Shown here: positions 49,517-61,170 of the stretch, in pieces
How the letters are laid out: each line of letters opens with the position of its first letter
How positions within the stretch are numbered: the stretch's first letter is position 1
Assembly: GCF_003026365.1 (NCBI RefSeq)
Contig: NZ_PYOM01000014.1
Span: 87,492 to 151,491 of the forward strand
DNA: 64,000 nucleotides
From: Photobacterium angustum
GTDB lineage: Bacteria > Pseudomonadota > Gammaproteobacteria > Enterobacterales > Vibrionaceae
Direction of reading: 5' to 3'
Notes under the pieces: model-generated
Told to the model about the DNA's origin: nothing
Databases searched by the model: none
Seen by the model: only the letters and a program-made list of their open reading frames with translations
Made by a program: the position numbers and the translations under genes

Positions 49517-52342
49517 ATGGATAACATCGAAGTCAGGGGTGCCCGCACCCATAACCTTAAAAATATCAATCTAACGATCCCTCGCGATAAGCTTATCGTT
49601 ATCACAGGGTTATCAGGCTCGGGAAAATCTTCTCTGGCTTTCGATACCTTGTATGCAGAAGGACAACGTCGTTATGTTGAATCCCTTTCTGCCTACGCAC
49701 GTCAGTTTTTATCTTTGATGGAAAAACCTGATGTTGACCATATTGAAGGGCTTTCGCCTGCGATCTCTATCGAGCAGAAATCCACATCACACAACCCACG
49801 CTCAACCGTTGGTACTATCACAGAGATCTACGACTACCTGCGTTTGTTATATGCCCGTGTCGGTGAGCCTCGCTGTCCAACTCATGACATTACGCTTGCG
49901 GCACAAACGGTTAGCCAGATGGTCGATCAAGTATTAGCTATGCCTGAAGGCAGTAAGCTGATGCTACTGGCTCCTATCATTAAAGAGCGTAAAGGTGAGC
50001 ACGTTAAAACGCTGGCGAACTTAGCCGCACAAGGTTATATCCGTGCCCGTATTGATGGTGAGGTATGCGATCTATCCGATCCTCCAACGTTAGAACTTCA
50101 CAAAAAGCACACTATCGAGGTCGTGGTTGATCGTTTCAAAGTTCGTGACGATCTTCAGATCCGTTTAGCCGAATCATTTGAAACCGCCTTAGAGCTTTCA
50201 GGTGGTACTGTAGTGATTGCACCGATGTCCGGTGAAGAAGGCGAAGAGCAAGTTTTCTCGGCTAACTTTGCCTGCCCACACTGTGGTTATAGTATGCAAG
50301 AGCTTGAACCACGCCTGTTCTCGTTTAACAACCCAGCCGGTGCGTGTGGTACTTGTGATGGGCTTGGTGTTCAACAGTACTTCGATCCCGAACGAGTGAT
50401 TCAAAATGGCGAATTAAGTTTATCTGGTGGTGCTATCCGCGGTTGGGATAAACGTAATTTTTATTATTTCCAAATGCTTAAATCACTTTCTGAGCATTAT
50501 AAATTTGATGTTGAAGCGCCCTTTGATTCGCTATCGAAAAAAGTCAAAGACGTCATTTTAAACGGTTCTGGCAATACAGAGATCGAGTTTAAATACATCA
50601 ACGATCGTGGTGACATTACCGTAAGACGCCATCCATTTGAGGGGATCCTCAATAATATGGAACGTCGTTACCGCGAAACTGAATCAAACTCAGTACGTGA
50701 AGAGTTAGCAAAATTTGTTTCCACTAAGCCTTGTTCAAGCTGTCATGGTTCACGCTTGCGCCAAGAAGCACGCCATGTGTTTATTGGTGAAACTAACTTG
50801 CCGCAAATCTGTGAAATGAGTATTAGCGGCGCACACCAATTTTTTGATGAATTAGCCTTAAGCGGTCAACGTGCGCAAATTGCAGAAAAGATCTTAAAAG
50901 AGATCAACGAGCGTTTAAGTTTCTTAATCAATGTTGGCTTAAACTACCTGAGCCTATCTCGAAGTGCAGATACTTTATCTGGCGGTGAAGCCCAGCGTAT
51001 TCGTCTTGCTAGCCAAATTGGTGCAGGGCTTGTCGGTGTAATGTACGTGTTGGATGAACCTTCCATTGGTCTCCACCAGCGTGATAATGAACGACTACTA
51101 AAAACCTTGATTCATCTTCGTGATTTAGGCAATACCGTGATTGTGGTTGAACACGATGAAGATGCTATTCGTGCCGCAGATTACGTGATTGATATTGGCC
51201 CAGGTGCGGGTGTTCACGGCGGTAATATCATTGCGCAAGGTGGCGTTAAAGATATCTTAAAATCAAAAGAATCGTTAACAGGCCAATACCTTAGCGGGAA
51301 AAAAGCAATTGAAATTCCCACTGAGCGCACACCGTTTGATCCCGAAAAAACCGTCAAACTACTGGGTGCTACCGGTAACAATCTTAAAGATGTCAATGTT
51401 GAAATCCCTGTTGGTTTGTTTACCTGTATTACCGGTGTATCAGGATCAGGTAAATCAACACTGATTAACGATACCTTCTTTGAAATTGCTCATCACAAAT
51501 TAAATGGTGCAACAACTGGCACACCAGCGCCGTATCGTGAGATCCAAGATCTAGAACACTTCGATAAGGTTATCGACATTAACCAAAGTCCGATTGGTCG
51601 TACCCCACGTTCAAATCCTGCAACTTATACGGGTATTTTCACCCCGATTCGTGAGCTTTTTTCAGGCACTCAAGAAGCCCGTTCTCGTGGTTATAAACCA
51701 GGGCGTTTTAGCTTTAACGTTCGTGGTGGTCGCTGCGAAGCCTGCCAAGGTGATGGTGTTATTAAGGTTGAAATGCACTTCTTACCGGATGTCTATGTCC
51801 CTTGTGATGCCTGTAAAGGGAAGCGTTATAACCGCGAAACCTTAGAGATCCGCTATAAAGGCAAAACCATTGATGAAGTGTTAGAGCTCACAGTTGAAGA
51901 TGCACGCGAATTCTTTGATCCGGTTCCCGCTATTGCAAGAAAGTTACAAACCTTAATGGATGTTGGTTTATCGTATATTCGTTTAGGTCAAGCGGCGACA
52001 ACCTTATCAGGCGGTGAAGCACAGCGTGTGAAACTCGCAAAAGAGTTATCAAAACGCGATACCGGAAAGACACTTTATATTCTGGATGAACCAACAACCG
52101 GATTACACTTCCACGATATTCAGCAGCTATTAACAGTACTGCATAAATTACGTGATAAAGGTAATACCATTGTGGTTATCGAACATAACTTAGACGTAAT
52201 AAAAACCGCAGATTGGATCATCGATCTTGGTCCTGAAGGCGGTAGTGGTGGTGGTGAAATTATCGCAACAGGAACGCCTGAAGATGTAGCTAAAGTGAAA
52301 GGCTCACATACAGCAAGGTTCCTTAAACCGCTGCTAGGTTAG
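49517..52342 (+). CDS. uvrA: Excinuclease ABC subunit UvrA
   Basis: UvrA is the damage-sensing ATPase of nucleotide excision repair. The 941-residue protein has two ABC modules: Walker A GLSGSGKS at 31-38 and GVSGSGKS at 640-647, with signatures [12 protein letters not shown] and [12 protein letters not shown]. Zinc-binding cysteine clusters include CPHCGY..CGTCDG and [17 protein letters not shown]. In many bacteria ssb is divergent from uvrA; here galU and a GH16 remnant lie between them, as galU does in Vibrio. The start has only a weak Shine-Dalgarno sequence. Confidence 0.98.
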   Translation: MDNIEVRGARTHNLKNINLTIPRDKLIVITGLSGSGKSSLAFDTLYAEGQRRYVESLSAYARQFLSLMEKPDVDHIEGLSPAISIEQKSTSHNPRSTVGTITEIYDYLRLLYARVGEPRCPTHDITLAAQTVSQMVDQVLAMPEGSKLMLLAPIIKERKGEHVKTLANLAAQGYIRARIDGEVCDLSDPPTLELHKKHTIEVVVDRFKVRDDLQIRLAESFETALELSGGTVVIAPMSGEEGEEQVFSANFACPHCGYSMQELEPRLFSFNNPAGACGTCDGLGVQQYFDPERVIQNGELSLSGGAIRGWDKRNFYYFQMLKSLSEHYKFDVEAPFDSLSKKVKDVILNGSGNTEIEFKYINDRGDITVRRHPFEGILNNMERRYRETESNSVREELAKFVSTKPCSSCHGSRLRQEARHVFIGETNLPQICEMSISGAHQFFDELALSGQRAQIAEKILKEINERLSFLINVGLNYLSLSRSADTLSGGEAQRIRLASQIGAGLVGVMYVLDEPSIGLHQRDNERLLKTLIHLRDLGNTVIVVEHDEDAIRAADYVIDIGPGAGVHGGNIIAQGGVKDILKSKESLTGQYLSGKKAIEIPTERTPFDPEKTVKLLGATGNNLKDVNVEIPVGLFTCITGVSGSGKSTLINDTFFEIAHHKLNGATTGTPAPYREIQDLEHFDKVIDINQSPIGRTPRSNPATYTGIFTPIRELFSGTQEARSRGYKPGRFSFNVRGGRCEACQGDGVIKVEMHFLPDVYVPCDACKGKRYNRETLEIRYKGKTIDEVLELTVEDAREFFDPVPAIARKLQTLMDVGLSYIRLGQAATTLSGGEAQRVKLAKELSKRDTGKTLYILDEPTTGLHFHDIQQLLTVLHKLRDKGNTIVVIEHNLDVIKTADWIIDLGPEGGSGGGEIIATGTPEDVAKVKGSHTARFLKPLLG

Positions 52343-52368
52343 AATATGAAAACACGCTAATATATGAT

Positions 52369-52394
52369 AACAGGCTGATTTTATTCAGCCTGTT
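52369..52394 (+). terminator. Hairpin between uvrA and pglL
   Basis: A 10-base perfect inverted repeat, AACAGGCTGA / TCAGCCTGTT, with a 6-base loop is followed by only a short T-rich stretch. It is probably a modest terminator after uvrA. Confidence 0.55.
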
Positions 52395-52419
52395 TGCTTA
52401 TTCATACTCAGGAACAACC

Positions 52420-54159
52420 ATGACAGTGTTACAACTCGAAGGTACCAGATTAGAACAGAAACGGATTTCTAAACCATTGGTACGCTATTTCCTTGCAACA
52501 ATCGGTGTTATTTTTATTGTTGCTATGCACTACTTCCAACACAATCCCGGTGGTTCAGGGCTTGAACTCTCGTTTAATGCTGCTGTTTGGATCCCTTTTA
52601 GTTTTGCTATCTCCTTCGGCTTACTTGAAATTTGTCGCCAACAAATCTGGCGTTATTCACGCCTAACACTATTATTGTTTGCTTGTTGTGTACTGCTGAC
52701 TCTCCCCATTTTTTATTCCAATGCTGATGCAGGAGCGGCGTTTAATCGCTTGTTTACCTTGTGGGCTGGATTTCTATTTTTTGTCAGCTTGCAGCAATTC
52801 GTTTTTACCCACCAGCAACGCCAACGTTTGTTATGGTTTATTTTAATTGGGGTACTCATTGAAGCCGTATTTGCGTGGTATCAATACCTTTGGATCCCTG
52901 CAAAAAACCCTATTGGCTATGACACTATCGCTAACCGCCCTTATGGTATTTTTCAACAACCTAATGTGATGGCAAGCTTTCTTGCAACTGGACTTGTGAT
53001 TAGTACTTATTTATTAGCACGTATTCCATTATATCGCGGTAAATGGTCATGGCTTCATATCGCCTTGTTGATCACACCTATGCTAACGATTCCAATGTTA
53101 GTGGTATTGAACTCTCGTACAGGCTGGCTAGGCGCAATTATCGGCGTAGTACTAATGCTGCCGTATTTACGTCGCTTTGCCGCCAAACAAGCTCAACGTT
53201 TGTGGTTGTTAATGATTACATTAGGGCTTTGTTTAGCATGGAATATTTCATCTACAGAGAATTGGTCACCAAAAGAAAACAGCACCAGTCTAGAAAGTTT
53301 AAGAGCAATCCACTTCCCACAAGCCTATGATATGTTTACTACTAAACCACTCACTGGTTATGGCTATGGAAAGTTTGAAGCCGCTTACATTACACAAACA
53401 GCGTTATGGCACAATGAAGATCCAGCACAACATGCAGGTGTTCCTAGCTTAGATCACCCACATAACGAGTTACTGTTCTGGGCAGACGAAGGCGGTATAG
53501 TCCCACTTATCGGCTTATTGCTTGCTGCATTTGCGGTAATGGTAAAAATAAGAAAAGCGCCTAATGGTACCCAGTTAGCCTTAATAGGATTGTTTTTCCC
53601 TATCGTTCTGCATACCCAACTTGAGTATCCTTTCTACCATTCACTAGTCCATTGGCTGATCTTTATCATACTGATATTTTGGGTAGATAACCTCACCACC
53701 AAATATCATCGCCAATCATTAAGCTACGTACTAGGGCTGAAAGTTTTCGCACTTATTGTACCAATCTTTATCTCTAGCTTTATGATAACGACCCTGTATT
53801 CAGGTTGGCAGTTAACTAAATTTGAAACCACTCGACCAGTAAATATTGAATACTTACTTAAAGTGAATAATCCATGGTCGTGGAAAAACCGTTTTGATTG
53901 GGATTTACAATTAACCCAACTGCAACTCGGAATTAGCAGTAATAAGCCAGCATTAATTGAAGACTATATTCAATGGGCAACCGAGAAAGCGAAAACATGG
54001 CCGCGACCAGCACTGTATCAAAACTTGATCCTCGCTTACGATGCCCTCGGCAATAAAGAGCAAGCATCACAAATCAGAGATGAAGCGCTGTTCTTGTTTC
54101 CATCTTTAAATTTTGACCAGCAAAACAGCCAAGCAAAGTCGACGTCTGCAGCTAAATAA
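52420..54159 (+). CDS. pglL: PglL-family protein O-oligosaccharyltransferase
   Basis: This is a 579-residue inner-membrane protein of the Wzy/WaaL/PglL superfamily with about 11-12 membrane segments. The PglL signature region is visible: PYGIFQQPNVMASF near residues 176-189. The periplasmic loop motif DHPHNELLFWADEGG has histidines at 346 and 348; the equivalent histidine is essential in other PglL enzymes. A C-terminal periplasmic tail has TPR-like character. Position next to uvrA matches the V. cholerae pglL homologue. It probably glycosylates pilins or other periplasmic proteins; a WaaL-type ligase role cannot be excluded from sequence alone. Confidence 0.85.
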   Translation: MTVLQLEGTRLEQKRISKPLVRYFLATIGVIFIVAMHYFQHNPGGSGLELSFNAAVWIPFSFAISFGLLEICRQQIWRYSRLTLLLFACCVLLTLPIFYSNADAGAAFNRLFTLWAGFLFFVSLQQFVFTHQQRQRLLWFILIGVLIEAVFAWYQYLWIPAKNPIGYDTIANRPYGIFQQPNVMASFLATGLVISTYLLARIPLYRGKWSWLHIALLITPMLTIPMLVVLNSRTGWLGAIIGVVLMLPYLRRFAAKQAQRLWLLMITLGLCLAWNISSTENWSPKENSTSLESLRAIHFPQAYDMFTTKPLTGYGYGKFEAAYITQTALWHNEDPAQHAGVPSLDHPHNELLFWADEGGIVPLIGLLLAAFAVMVKIRKAPNGTQLALIGLFFPIVLHTQLEYPFYHSLVHWLIFIILIFWVDNLTTKYHRQSLSYVLGLKVFALIVPIFISSFMITTLYSGWQLTKFETTRPVNIEYLLKVNNPWSWKNRFDWDLQLTQLQLGISSNKPALIEDYIQWATEKAKTWPRPALYQNLILAYDALGNKEQASQIRDEALFLFPSLNFDQQNSQAKSTSAAK

Positions 54160-54163
54160 CCAT

Positions 54164-54198
54164 AAAAAAATGGCTACCCAATTGGTAGCCATTTTATT
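54164..54198. terminator. Bidirectional terminator between pglL and the class V aminotransferase
   Basis: The 12-base stem AAAATGGCTACC / GGTAGCCATTTT has a 5-base loop. A-rich and T-rich flanks serve both converging genes. Confidence 0.9.
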
Positions 54199-54212
54199 TA
54201 CTCATCAATAAG

Positions 54213-55331
54213 TTATTTCAATGTGGTCTCTAGCGCTTTTAAGCACAGAGCAACATTCTCACTTCTCGCACCATAACCCATCAAACCGATACGCCATGCT
54301 TTACCTGCCAGCGCACCTAAACCTGCTCCGATTTCCAAGTTGTAACGTTGCAGCAACTCATTACGTACCTCAGCGTCATCAACGCCCTCAGGGATATAAA
54401 CCGCATTGAGTTGGGGTAAACGTGACATTTCTTCTACCACAAATTTGATACCAAGCTTTTCAAGCCCAGCTTTAAGCTCTTCATGGGCATTACGATGGCG
54501 CTGCCATGCATTTTCTAATCCTTCGTTTTGCAATAATACCAAGGCTTCATGCAACGCATATAAACTGTTTACAGGTGCAGTGTGGTGATAGCTACGCTTA
54601 CCTTCACCACTCCAATAACCGAGCACCAAACTTTGATCTAAAAACCAACTTTGTACTTTGGTTTTACGTTGCTGGATCTTATCAATAGCCTTTTGAGAAA
54701 ACGTTAATGGCGATAATCCCGGCGTACAAGACAAACACTTTTGGCTACCTGAATAAACCGCATCTAATTGCCACTCGTCCACCAGTAAAGGAACACCACC
54801 AAGTGATGTCACCGCATCAACAATCGTTAAACAGCCATGTTTACGGGCAATTTTTGCAAGTGTTTTCGCATCACTCAATGCGCCGGTTGAAGTTTCGGCA
54901 TGAACAAAAGCGACAATTTTAATTTCAGGATCGTTTTGTAACGCTTGTTCAACTAAATCAGGATCAACCGCCGTCCCCCATTCGTTGTCCACAACGACAG
55001 CAACACCACCGCAACGCTCGACATTTTCTCGCATCCGCTCCCCGAAAACGCCATTACGGCAAACTAGCACTTTATCCCCAGCTTCAACGAGATTAACAAA
55101 GCAGGCTTCCATTCCGGCACTACCTGGCGCTGAAATAGCGATGGTAAAAGCATTTTGGGTTTGAAAGGCATATTGCAACAATTGTTTTAATTCATCCATC
55201 ATGCCTATAAATAACGGATCAAGGTGCCCAACCGTAGGACGACTAAGCGCTTGTAATACTTGCGGATAAATATCTGATGGTCCCGGCCCCATGAGGGTTC
55301 GATGCGGCGGAATAAAGCTGGTTATTGTCAT
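54213..55331 (-). CDS. Class V aminotransferase (alanine-glyoxylate/serine-pyruvate type)
   Basis: This is a 372-residue PLP enzyme of the AGXT/SPT group. It opens with LMGPGPSDIYPQVL and has the predicted Schiff-base lysine K198 in SGSQKCLSCTPG. It also has the cofactor-binding D172 in IVDAVTSLGG and the terminal RIGLMGYGA motif. It likely transaminates alanine or serine with glyoxylate or another small 2-oxoacid; the exact substrates are not certain. I start at the second ATG because GGAG lies 7 bases upstream of it. It is divergent from lysC. Confidence 0.88.
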   Translation of the reverse strand: MTITSFIPPHRTLMGPGPSDIYPQVLQALSRPTVGHLDPLFIGMMDELKQLLQYAFQTQNAFTIAISAPGSAGMEACFVNLVEAGDKVLVCRNGVFGERMRENVERCGGVAVVVDNEWGTAVDPDLVEQALQNDPEIKIVAFVHAETSTGALSDAKTLAKIARKHGCLTIVDAVTSLGGVPLLVDEWQLDAVYSGSQKCLSCTPGLSPLTFSQKAIDKIQQRKTKVQSWFLDQSLVLGYWSGEGKRSYHHTAPVNSLYALHEALVLLQNEGLENAWQRHRNAHEELKAGLEKLGIKFVVEEMSRLPQLNAVYIPEGVDDAEVRNELLQRYNLEIGAGLGALAGKAWRIGLMGYGARSENVALCLKALETTLK

Positions 55332-55574
55332 TCTTTTGCTCCGTAAAGTCATTGTCCCTGTCGATATTTTTATGTGGAACGCGTTGCTATCTCTTTTAGA
55401 GTATTAAAGCCCCTTCATTGGTGCAAGCGACCAATACCCATCTCATGACACACATTGACGAAATATCATATGTAAATAAATTGTCATATTCCATTTGACA
55501 ACAGGGTGATGAATCTTATTCAATAAGATGATATTTTATTCAAGTACTTATTATTTAAATAGTACGACTTAAAA

Positions 55575-55750
55575 CGGAAGAGGAGCGTTACCTAGGTATC
55601 ATAATGACAGGACCCCATCCAATCGCCATTATGAGAGGGAGAGTAACGCCGAGGTATAACTGATTAGGGGATGAGTTATATCGGCTATGAAGGTTGAATC
55701 CTTCTAGCTGTCACCAAGGTCAATGATTGACATTGGTGGGGAGCTTCTGG
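55575..55750 (+). promoter_or_regulatory. Lysine riboswitch (L-box) upstream of lysC
   Basis: The conserved L-box elements occur in order: GGAAGAGGAGCG at the start of the aptamer, GCCGAGG in the middle, then GGTTGAATCCTTCTAGCTGTCACC and a closing GGGGAGCTTCTGG. The P1 strands CGGAAG (55575-55580) and CTTCTG (55744-55749) pair with one wobble. About 105 bases of expression platform follow before lysC. It includes the stems GGTGA/TCACC and TCGGGA/TCCCGA, the latter followed by A and not T residues. Translational control therefore looks more likely than termination. A TATTAT at 55549-55554 could be the -10 of its promoter; the -35 is poor. The rest of 55332-55574 shows nothing I can name. Confidence 0.9.
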
Positions 55751-55855
55751 GTGAGTGACTATTCACCTCTTATGCTCTCCTGACAGGATGTCGGGAATAC
55801 TCCCGAAAAAATAGCCTACCTTGTGATGTGTTTACTATTTAGGGAGAAATTAATT

Positions 55856-57226
55856 ATGGACAAGGCTACAACACATTCAGACTCACTCACTGTCGCAAAA
55901 TTTGGCGGTACTAGTGTCGCTGATTACGCCGCAATGAGCCGTAGTGCTGCAATTGTTACTGCTAATCCAGAAACTAAAATTGTGTTAATCAGCGCCTGCT
56001 CTGGTGTCACTAATATTCTAGTAGAACTTGCCAATGGCGTGAGCGATTCAACGACCCGTCAGCAACGCATTCAGACACTGACCCAAACCCACCAAAATGT
56101 TCTTGATCAACTTCAGCACCCAGAAAATATTCAAGACGCTATTTACGGCCTACTTGATAACATCGCAACCTTAGCTGAACATGCGGCATCAACAACCTCA
56201 GCACAATTGACTGATCAAATCGTTAGCCATGGCGAACTGCTTTCAACCCATCTTTTTAGTCAAATATTAGTCGAGCTAAACGCCCCTGCTGTACGTGTAG
56301 ATATTCGTCCTATCATGCGTACTGATGATCAATTTGGTAAAGCGATCCCACAGCCAGACACAATTAAGCAATTAGCGACTGAGCAATTATTACCACTATT
56401 AAACAATAATATCGTTGTATCACAGGGCTTTATTGGATCAAATAGCCAAGGTGTTACTACAACACTTGGTCGTGGCGGGAGTGACTATAGTGCAGCCTTA
56501 ATCGCAGAAGCCGTAAATGCTAGCACATTAGAAATTTGGACTGATGTACCAGGTCTATACACAACCGACCCACGTATTACATCAGCCGCGAAACCGATCA
56601 AAGAGATCAGCTTTAGTGAAGCCTCTGAAATGGCAAACTTTGGCGCAAAAATTTTACACCCATCAACTCTAGTGCCTGCTGTTCGTCAACAGATCCCTGT
56701 ATTTGTAGGTTCATCAAAAGCACCAGAGCAAGGCGGTACTTGGATCAGACAATCCGTTGAAGAAGCGCCACTATTTAGAGCACTCGCATTACGTGCCAAC
56801 CAAACCATGGTAACTCTTACTAGCTTAAATATGTTCCATGCTTATGGCTTTTTAGCAGAAGTCTTTCGTATCTTGGCTGAACATAAAATCTCAGTTGATC
56901 TCATCACAACCTCAGAGGTCAGCGTTTCACTTACCTTAGATCAAACTGATACTGGGGGCGGTGCGCCAACTCTTCCGCTGCAAGTTGTTGAAGAATTGAG
57001 TCAATTATGTGTGGTTGACGTCGAGCAAGGGCTATCACTGGTTGCACTTATCGGTAACCAAATGAGTGATACGAAAGGCTCAGCAAAAGATATCTTTGGC
57101 GCGCTAGAAGATCATAACCTTCGTATGATTTGCTACGGCGCTAGCCCACATAATTTATGTTTCTTAATTAATGAAGATGAAGCTAAAGACGTGGTTCGCA
57201 CACTGCACGCATCTTTGTTGGAATAG
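55856..57226 (+). CDS. lysC: Lysine-sensitive aspartokinase III
   Basis: LysC phosphorylates aspartate, the first step to lysine, threonine and methionine. The 456-residue monofunctional enzyme has the kinase signature KFGGTSVA at residues 15-22 and the GRGGSDYSAA nucleotide-binding segment. Two C-terminal ACT domains are present (from about residue 310), used for lysine feedback. The start is the ATG at 55856 with AGGGAG 9 bases upstream. The upstream lysine riboswitch supports the lysine-specific isozyme. It is convergent with metH. Confidence 0.95.
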   Translation: MDKATTHSDSLTVAKFGGTSVADYAAMSRSAAIVTANPETKIVLISACSGVTNILVELANGVSDSTTRQQRIQTLTQTHQNVLDQLQHPENIQDAIYGLLDNIATLAEHAASTTSAQLTDQIVSHGELLSTHLFSQILVELNAPAVRVDIRPIMRTDDQFGKAIPQPDTIKQLATEQLLPLLNNNIVVSQGFIGSNSQGVTTTLGRGGSDYSAALIAEAVNASTLEIWTDVPGLYTTDPRITSAAKPIKEISFSEASEMANFGAKILHPSTLVPAVRQQIPVFVGSSKAPEQGGTWIRQSVEEAPLFRALALRANQTMVTLTSLNMFHAYGFLAEVFRILAEHKISVDLITTSEVSVSLTLDQTDTGGGAPTLPLQVVEELSQLCVVDVEQGLSLVALIGNQMSDTKGSAKDIFGALEDHNLRMICYGASPHNLCFLINEDEAKDVVRTLHASLLE

Positions 57227-57262
57227 TTCTTTCTAACGAACCCAAATAAAGTTCAGATAAAC

Positions 57263-57288
57263 AAAAAGGCGCATTGAGCGCCTTTTTT
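57263..57288. terminator. Bidirectional terminator between lysC and metH
   Basis: The stem AAAAAGGCGC / GCGCCTTTTT has a 5-base loop and U-tracts on both strands, serving the convergent genes lysC and metH. Confidence 0.9.
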
Positions 57289-57307
57289 ATTCACTATCGA
57301 TTAAGCA

Positions 57308-60300
57308 TTAAAGATTTGGGCCTAACCATTTCTCAGCTTCGATCAAATCCCAACCTTTTCGATCGGCATAACTTTCTAACTGATCTTGCTGGATCTGAGC
57401 AACCGCAAAGTAACGAGAATCAGGATGTGAGAAATACCATCCCGAAACTGCAGCACCAGGCCACATTGCGTAACTTTCCGTTAGTACCATGCCAGTATTT
57501 TTCTCTGCATCAAGTAACTGCCAAATAGCACCTTTTTCAGTATGCTCAGGGCAGGCAGCATAACCTGGGGCTGGACGAATACCTTGATACTTTTCTCGGA
57601 TCAAATCATCATTATTCAGATTTTCATCGGCTGCATAGCCCCAAATATCTTTACGTACCATTTCATGCATACATTCAGCAAAAGCTTCCGCTAATCGATC
57701 CGCGACTGCCTGTACCATAATGGCATTGTAATCATCACCTTTTGCTTTAAATTGCTCGGCAATGTCATATTCACCAATCCCACCTGTTACCGCAAAAGCG
57801 CCAATCCAATCAGCCTTACCGCTCTCTTTAGGCGCAATATAGTCAGATAAACAATAGTTAGGACCTTTCGGCTTTTTGGTTTGCTGACGTAAACCATGTA
57901 GTACTTTTAAGACTTCGGTTCGGCTATCGTCTGTGTACACCTCAATATCATCACCGACATTATTGGCAGGGAATAAACCACACACACCATTAGCCTTAAT
58001 CATGCCTGTTTTCTCGATCTCATCTAAGATTTTATTAGCATCATTAAATAGCTTTGTCGCTTCCTCACCAACAACTTCATGACGAAGAATCGTTGGGTAT
58101 TTACCACTTAATGACCACGTCATGAAAAATGGCGTCCAATCGATATATTTGCGAATTTCGGCTACTGGGAAGTCGGTAAAGGTATGAACACCAGCTTTTT
58201 TCGGTACTGGTGGCGTATAATTTTGCCAATCAATATCAACCGCATTGGCACGAGCCTCTTCTAACGAAATAGGTGCAGTACGTGGTTTCTTACGCGCATG
58301 TTGTTCGCGTACCACATCATATTCTTGGCTTAAACGCTCAACAAACGCTGGCTTTTGCTCATCAGATAATAGTGCAGAACACACTCCTACCGCACGAGAG
58401 GCATTGGATACATACACCACTGGCTGATTATAGTTTTGCTCAATCTTAACCGCCGTGTGGGCTTTAGAAGTTGTTGCACCACCGATAAGTAAAGGGATAT
58501 CGAATCCTTGTCGTTCCATCTCTTTGGCAACATGAACCATTTCATCAAGTGATGGCGTGATCAAACCCGACAAACCAATAATATCGACGTTTTCCTCTTT
58601 GGCGACTTTCAAAATTTTATCGCATGACACCATCACACCAAGATCGATGATCTCGTAGTTATTACATTGCAGTACAACACCGACGATATTCTTACCAATA
58701 TCGTGAACATCGCCTTTTACGGTTGCCAAAAGTATTTTACCGTTGGTTTGTCCAGCCTTCTTTTCAGCATCAATATATGGCTCTAAATAGGCAACCGCTT
58801 GTTTCATGACGCGCGCCGATTTGACTACTTGCGGTAAGAACATCTTACCTTCACCAAATAAATCACCAACGACATTCATCCCTGCCATTAATGGGCCTTC
58901 GATCACTTCAAGCGGTTTACTAGCTTTCTGACGAGATTCTTCGGTATCTTCAACAATAAATTCGGTTATACCTTTAACTAGGGCATGCTCTAGACGCTTT
59001 TCAACAGCCCAACCTCGCCATTCTGCAGCGCTGCGATCTTCTTCAGCATTACCGCTATCTCGGTATTTAGCGGCAATATCTAATAATCGCTCTGTACTAT
59101 CATCACGGCGGTTAAGCACGACATCTTCAACCGCATCGCGTAATTCATCCGGCAGATCATCATAAATTGCAAGCTGACCTGCGTTAACAATCCCCATGTC
59201 CATACCGTTTTTAAAACAGTAATACAGGAAAACAGCGTGGATCGCTTCACGAACAGCGTTGTTACCACGGAAAGAGAACGACACATTCGACACCCCACCA
59301 GATACCATCGCATACGGCAGTGTTCGTTTAATATCCCCGACCGCTTCAATAAAATCAACGGCGTAATTGTTGTGCTCTTCAATACCGGTCGCAACAGCAA
59401 AAATATTAGGATCAAAGATAATATCTTCTGGCGGAAAGCCGACTTCATCAACCAACACACGATAAGCATTAGTACAAATTTCAATTTTACGTTCGCGAGT
59501 ATCAGCTTGACCTACTTCATCAAATGCCATCACGATAATCGCAGCACCATAACGACGAAGTAACTTCGCTTGAGTAATAAAGTTTTCTTTACCTTCCTTC
59601 AACGAGATAGAGTTAACAACTGGCTTACCTTGAACACATTTAAGCCCTGCTTCTAACACTTCCCATTTAGAAGAATCGACCATAATAGGCACTTTAGATA
59701 TTTCAGGCTCAGTAGCACAAAGGTTTAAAAAACGTATCATTGCAGCCTTTGCATCAAGCATCCCCTCATCCATATTAATATCGATGATTTGAGCCCCAGC
59801 CTCTACTTGCTGGCGAGCAACCTCTAACGCTTCATCATAAAGCTCTTCTTTGATCAGGCGCTTAAATCGAGCAGAGCCTGTCACATTGGTACGTTCGCCA
59901 ACATTAATAAATAAGGTATCAGCATCAATGGTTAACGGCTCTAATCCAGATAAACGACAAGCAATAGGAATATCAGGTAGTTGGCGAGGTTTAATATTTT
60001 TAGTCGCTTCATGCATCTGTCGAATATGTTCAGGCGTAGTACCACAACACCCACCTACCATATTGAGGAAGCCACTTTGTGCCCATTCATGGATATGTTC
60101 CGCCATTTCTTCGGCTTCAAGATCATACTCACCAAAGGCATTAGGTAAACCTGCATTTGGGTGAGCTGAAACAGCACATTCTGAAATACGCGATAACTCT
60201 TCAACATACTGACGTAATTCATCAGGCCCAAGCGCACAGTTCAAACCAAAGGAAATAGGTTTAACATGACGTAATGAGTTATAAAACGCTTCCGTTGTTT

Positions 60301-60976
60301 GTCCAGAAAGGGTACGTCCTGAGGCATCTGTTATGGTGCCTGAAATCATGACTGGTAGTTCAAAACCGAGCTCTTCAAAAACCCCTGAAACAGCAAAAGC
60401 ACAAGCTTTAGCATTCAAGGTATCAAAGATAGTTTCAAGCAAGATAATATCTGCACCGCCTCGAATTAAGGCATGTGTCGATTCAGAATAGGCTTCAACT
60501 AATTCATCAAAGGTAACATTACGATAACCAGGATCGTTAACATCAGGAGAGATAGAGCAAGTACGGTTTGTCGGTCCTAAAACACCAGCAACAAAACGTG
60601 GTTTTTCTGGTGTTTTAGCCGTCCATTCATCGGCAGCAAGACGAGCGAGACGCGCTGCTTCATAGTTAATTTCCGCACTCAACGATTCCATGTCGTAATC
60701 CGCCATAGCGATCGTTGTAGCATTAAAAGTGTTGGTTTCTAGAATATCCGCCCCGGCTTCTAAATACGCGAGGTGAATATCTTTAATAAGCTGGGGTTGG
60801 GTTAATACTAAAAGATCATTATTCCCTTTTAGATCAGAATGCCAATCAGAAAATCGTTGACCTCGATAATCATCTTCTTCCAATTTATAACCTTGGATCA
60901 TGGTGCCCATGCCACCATCAATGATCAGGATTTGCTCTTCCAACCGCTTATGCAGTAATTCCTTGCTGTTTAACAC
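57308..60976 (-). CDS. metH: Cobalamin-dependent methionine synthase MetH
   Basis: MetH transfers a methyl group from methyltetrahydrofolate via cobalamin to homocysteine. The 1222-residue protein shows all four modules in order. The homocysteine-binding barrel has its zinc cysteines in FGLNCALGP and GGCCGTTP. The pterin-binding barrel starts [10 protein letters not shown]. The cobalamin domain has DVHDIGKNI with cobalt ligand H758. The C-terminal AdoMet-dependent reactivation domain is present. Full length; no B12 riboswitch is apparent upstream. It is divergent from nhaP. Confidence 0.98.
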   Translation of the reverse strand: MLNSKELLHKRLEEQILIIDGGMGTMIQGYKLEEDDYRGQRFSDWHSDLKGNNDLLVLTQPQLIKDIHLAYLEAGADILETNTFNATTIAMADYDMESLSAEINYEAARLARLAADEWTAKTPEKPRFVAGVLGPTNRTCSISPDVNDPGYRNVTFDELVEAYSESTHALIRGGADIILLETIFDTLNAKACAFAVSGVFEELGFELPVMISGTITDASGRTLSGQTTEAFYNSLRHVKPISFGLNCALGPDELRQYVEELSRISECAVSAHPNAGLPNAFGEYDLEAEEMAEHIHEWAQSGFLNMVGGCCGTTPEHIRQMHEATKNIKPRQLPDIPIACRLSGLEPLTIDADTLFINVGERTNVTGSARFKRLIKEELYDEALEVARQQVEAGAQIIDINMDEGMLDAKAAMIRFLNLCATEPEISKVPIMVDSSKWEVLEAGLKCVQGKPVVNSISLKEGKENFITQAKLLRRYGAAIIVMAFDEVGQADTRERKIEICTNAYRVLVDEVGFPPEDIIFDPNIFAVATGIEEHNNYAVDFIEAVGDIKRTLPYAMVSGGVSNVSFSFRGNNAVREAIHAVFLYYCFKNGMDMGIVNAGQLAIYDDLPDELRDAVEDVVLNRRDDSTERLLDIAAKYRDSGNAEEDRSAAEWRGWAVEKRLEHALVKGITEFIVEDTEESRQKASKPLEVIEGPLMAGMNVVGDLFGEGKMFLPQVVKSARVMKQAVAYLEPYIDAEKKAGQTNGKILLATVKGDVHDIGKNIVGVVLQCNNYEIIDLGVMVSCDKILKVAKEENVDIIGLSGLITPSLDEMVHVAKEMERQGFDIPLLIGGATTSKAHTAVKIEQNYNQPVVYVSNASRAVGVCSALLSDEQKPAFVERLSQEYDVVREQHARKKPRTAPISLEEARANAVDIDWQNYTPPVPKKAGVHTFTDFPVAEIRKYIDWTPFFMTWSLSGKYPTILRHEVVGEEATKLFNDANKILDEIEKTGMIKANGVCGLFPANNVGDDIEVYTDDSRTEVLKVLHGLRQQTKKPKGPNYCLSDYIAPKESGKADWIGAFAVTGGIGEYDIAEQFKAKGDDYNAIMVQAVADRLAEAFAECMHEMVRKDIWGYAADENLNNDDLIREKYQGIRPAPGYAACPEHTEKGAIWQLLDAEKNTGMVLTESYAMWPGAAVSGWYFSHPDSRYFAVAQIQQDQLESYADRKGWDLIEAEKWLGPNL

Positions 60977-61092
60977 GCCACTACATCCTTATAATCCATT
61001 ACAGCTTTGTAACATCCTACCACACTTCAATTGGGGATAAAGAAGGCTAAATATAATTTACACAACAAAAGCTTTTCAAAATAAAACAAATT

Positions 61093-61115
61093 ATCAGTAG
61101 CCATTAATTACTGAT
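61093..61115. repeat. Inverted repeat in the metH-nhaP intergenic region
   Basis: A perfect 7-base inverted repeat, ATCAGTA / TACTGAT, with a 9-base spacer lies about 55 bases before the nhaP start. It could be an operator or a short hairpin in the leader; I recognise no regulator for it. Confidence 0.35.
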
Positions 61116-61170
61116 GGTTTTACTATTTCGTCACAAATTTTCTAACAACCCACCAATCTAGAGGTTACGC

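Noticed and set aside
55780..55815. TCGGGA/TCCCGA hairpin as an intrinsic terminator before lysC
   Set aside because: On the plus strand it is followed by A residues rather than T residues, so it cannot act as a standard terminator for lysC.
59080..59484. 134-codon open frame within metH, same strand
   Set aside because: It is an alternative frame inside the pterin-binding region of a full-length, well-conserved metH.
61060..61085. Possible MetR site upstream of metH
   Set aside because: On the minus strand TGAA-N5-TTTG resembles TGAA-N5-TTCA but misses two bases of the second half, so it is not convincing.
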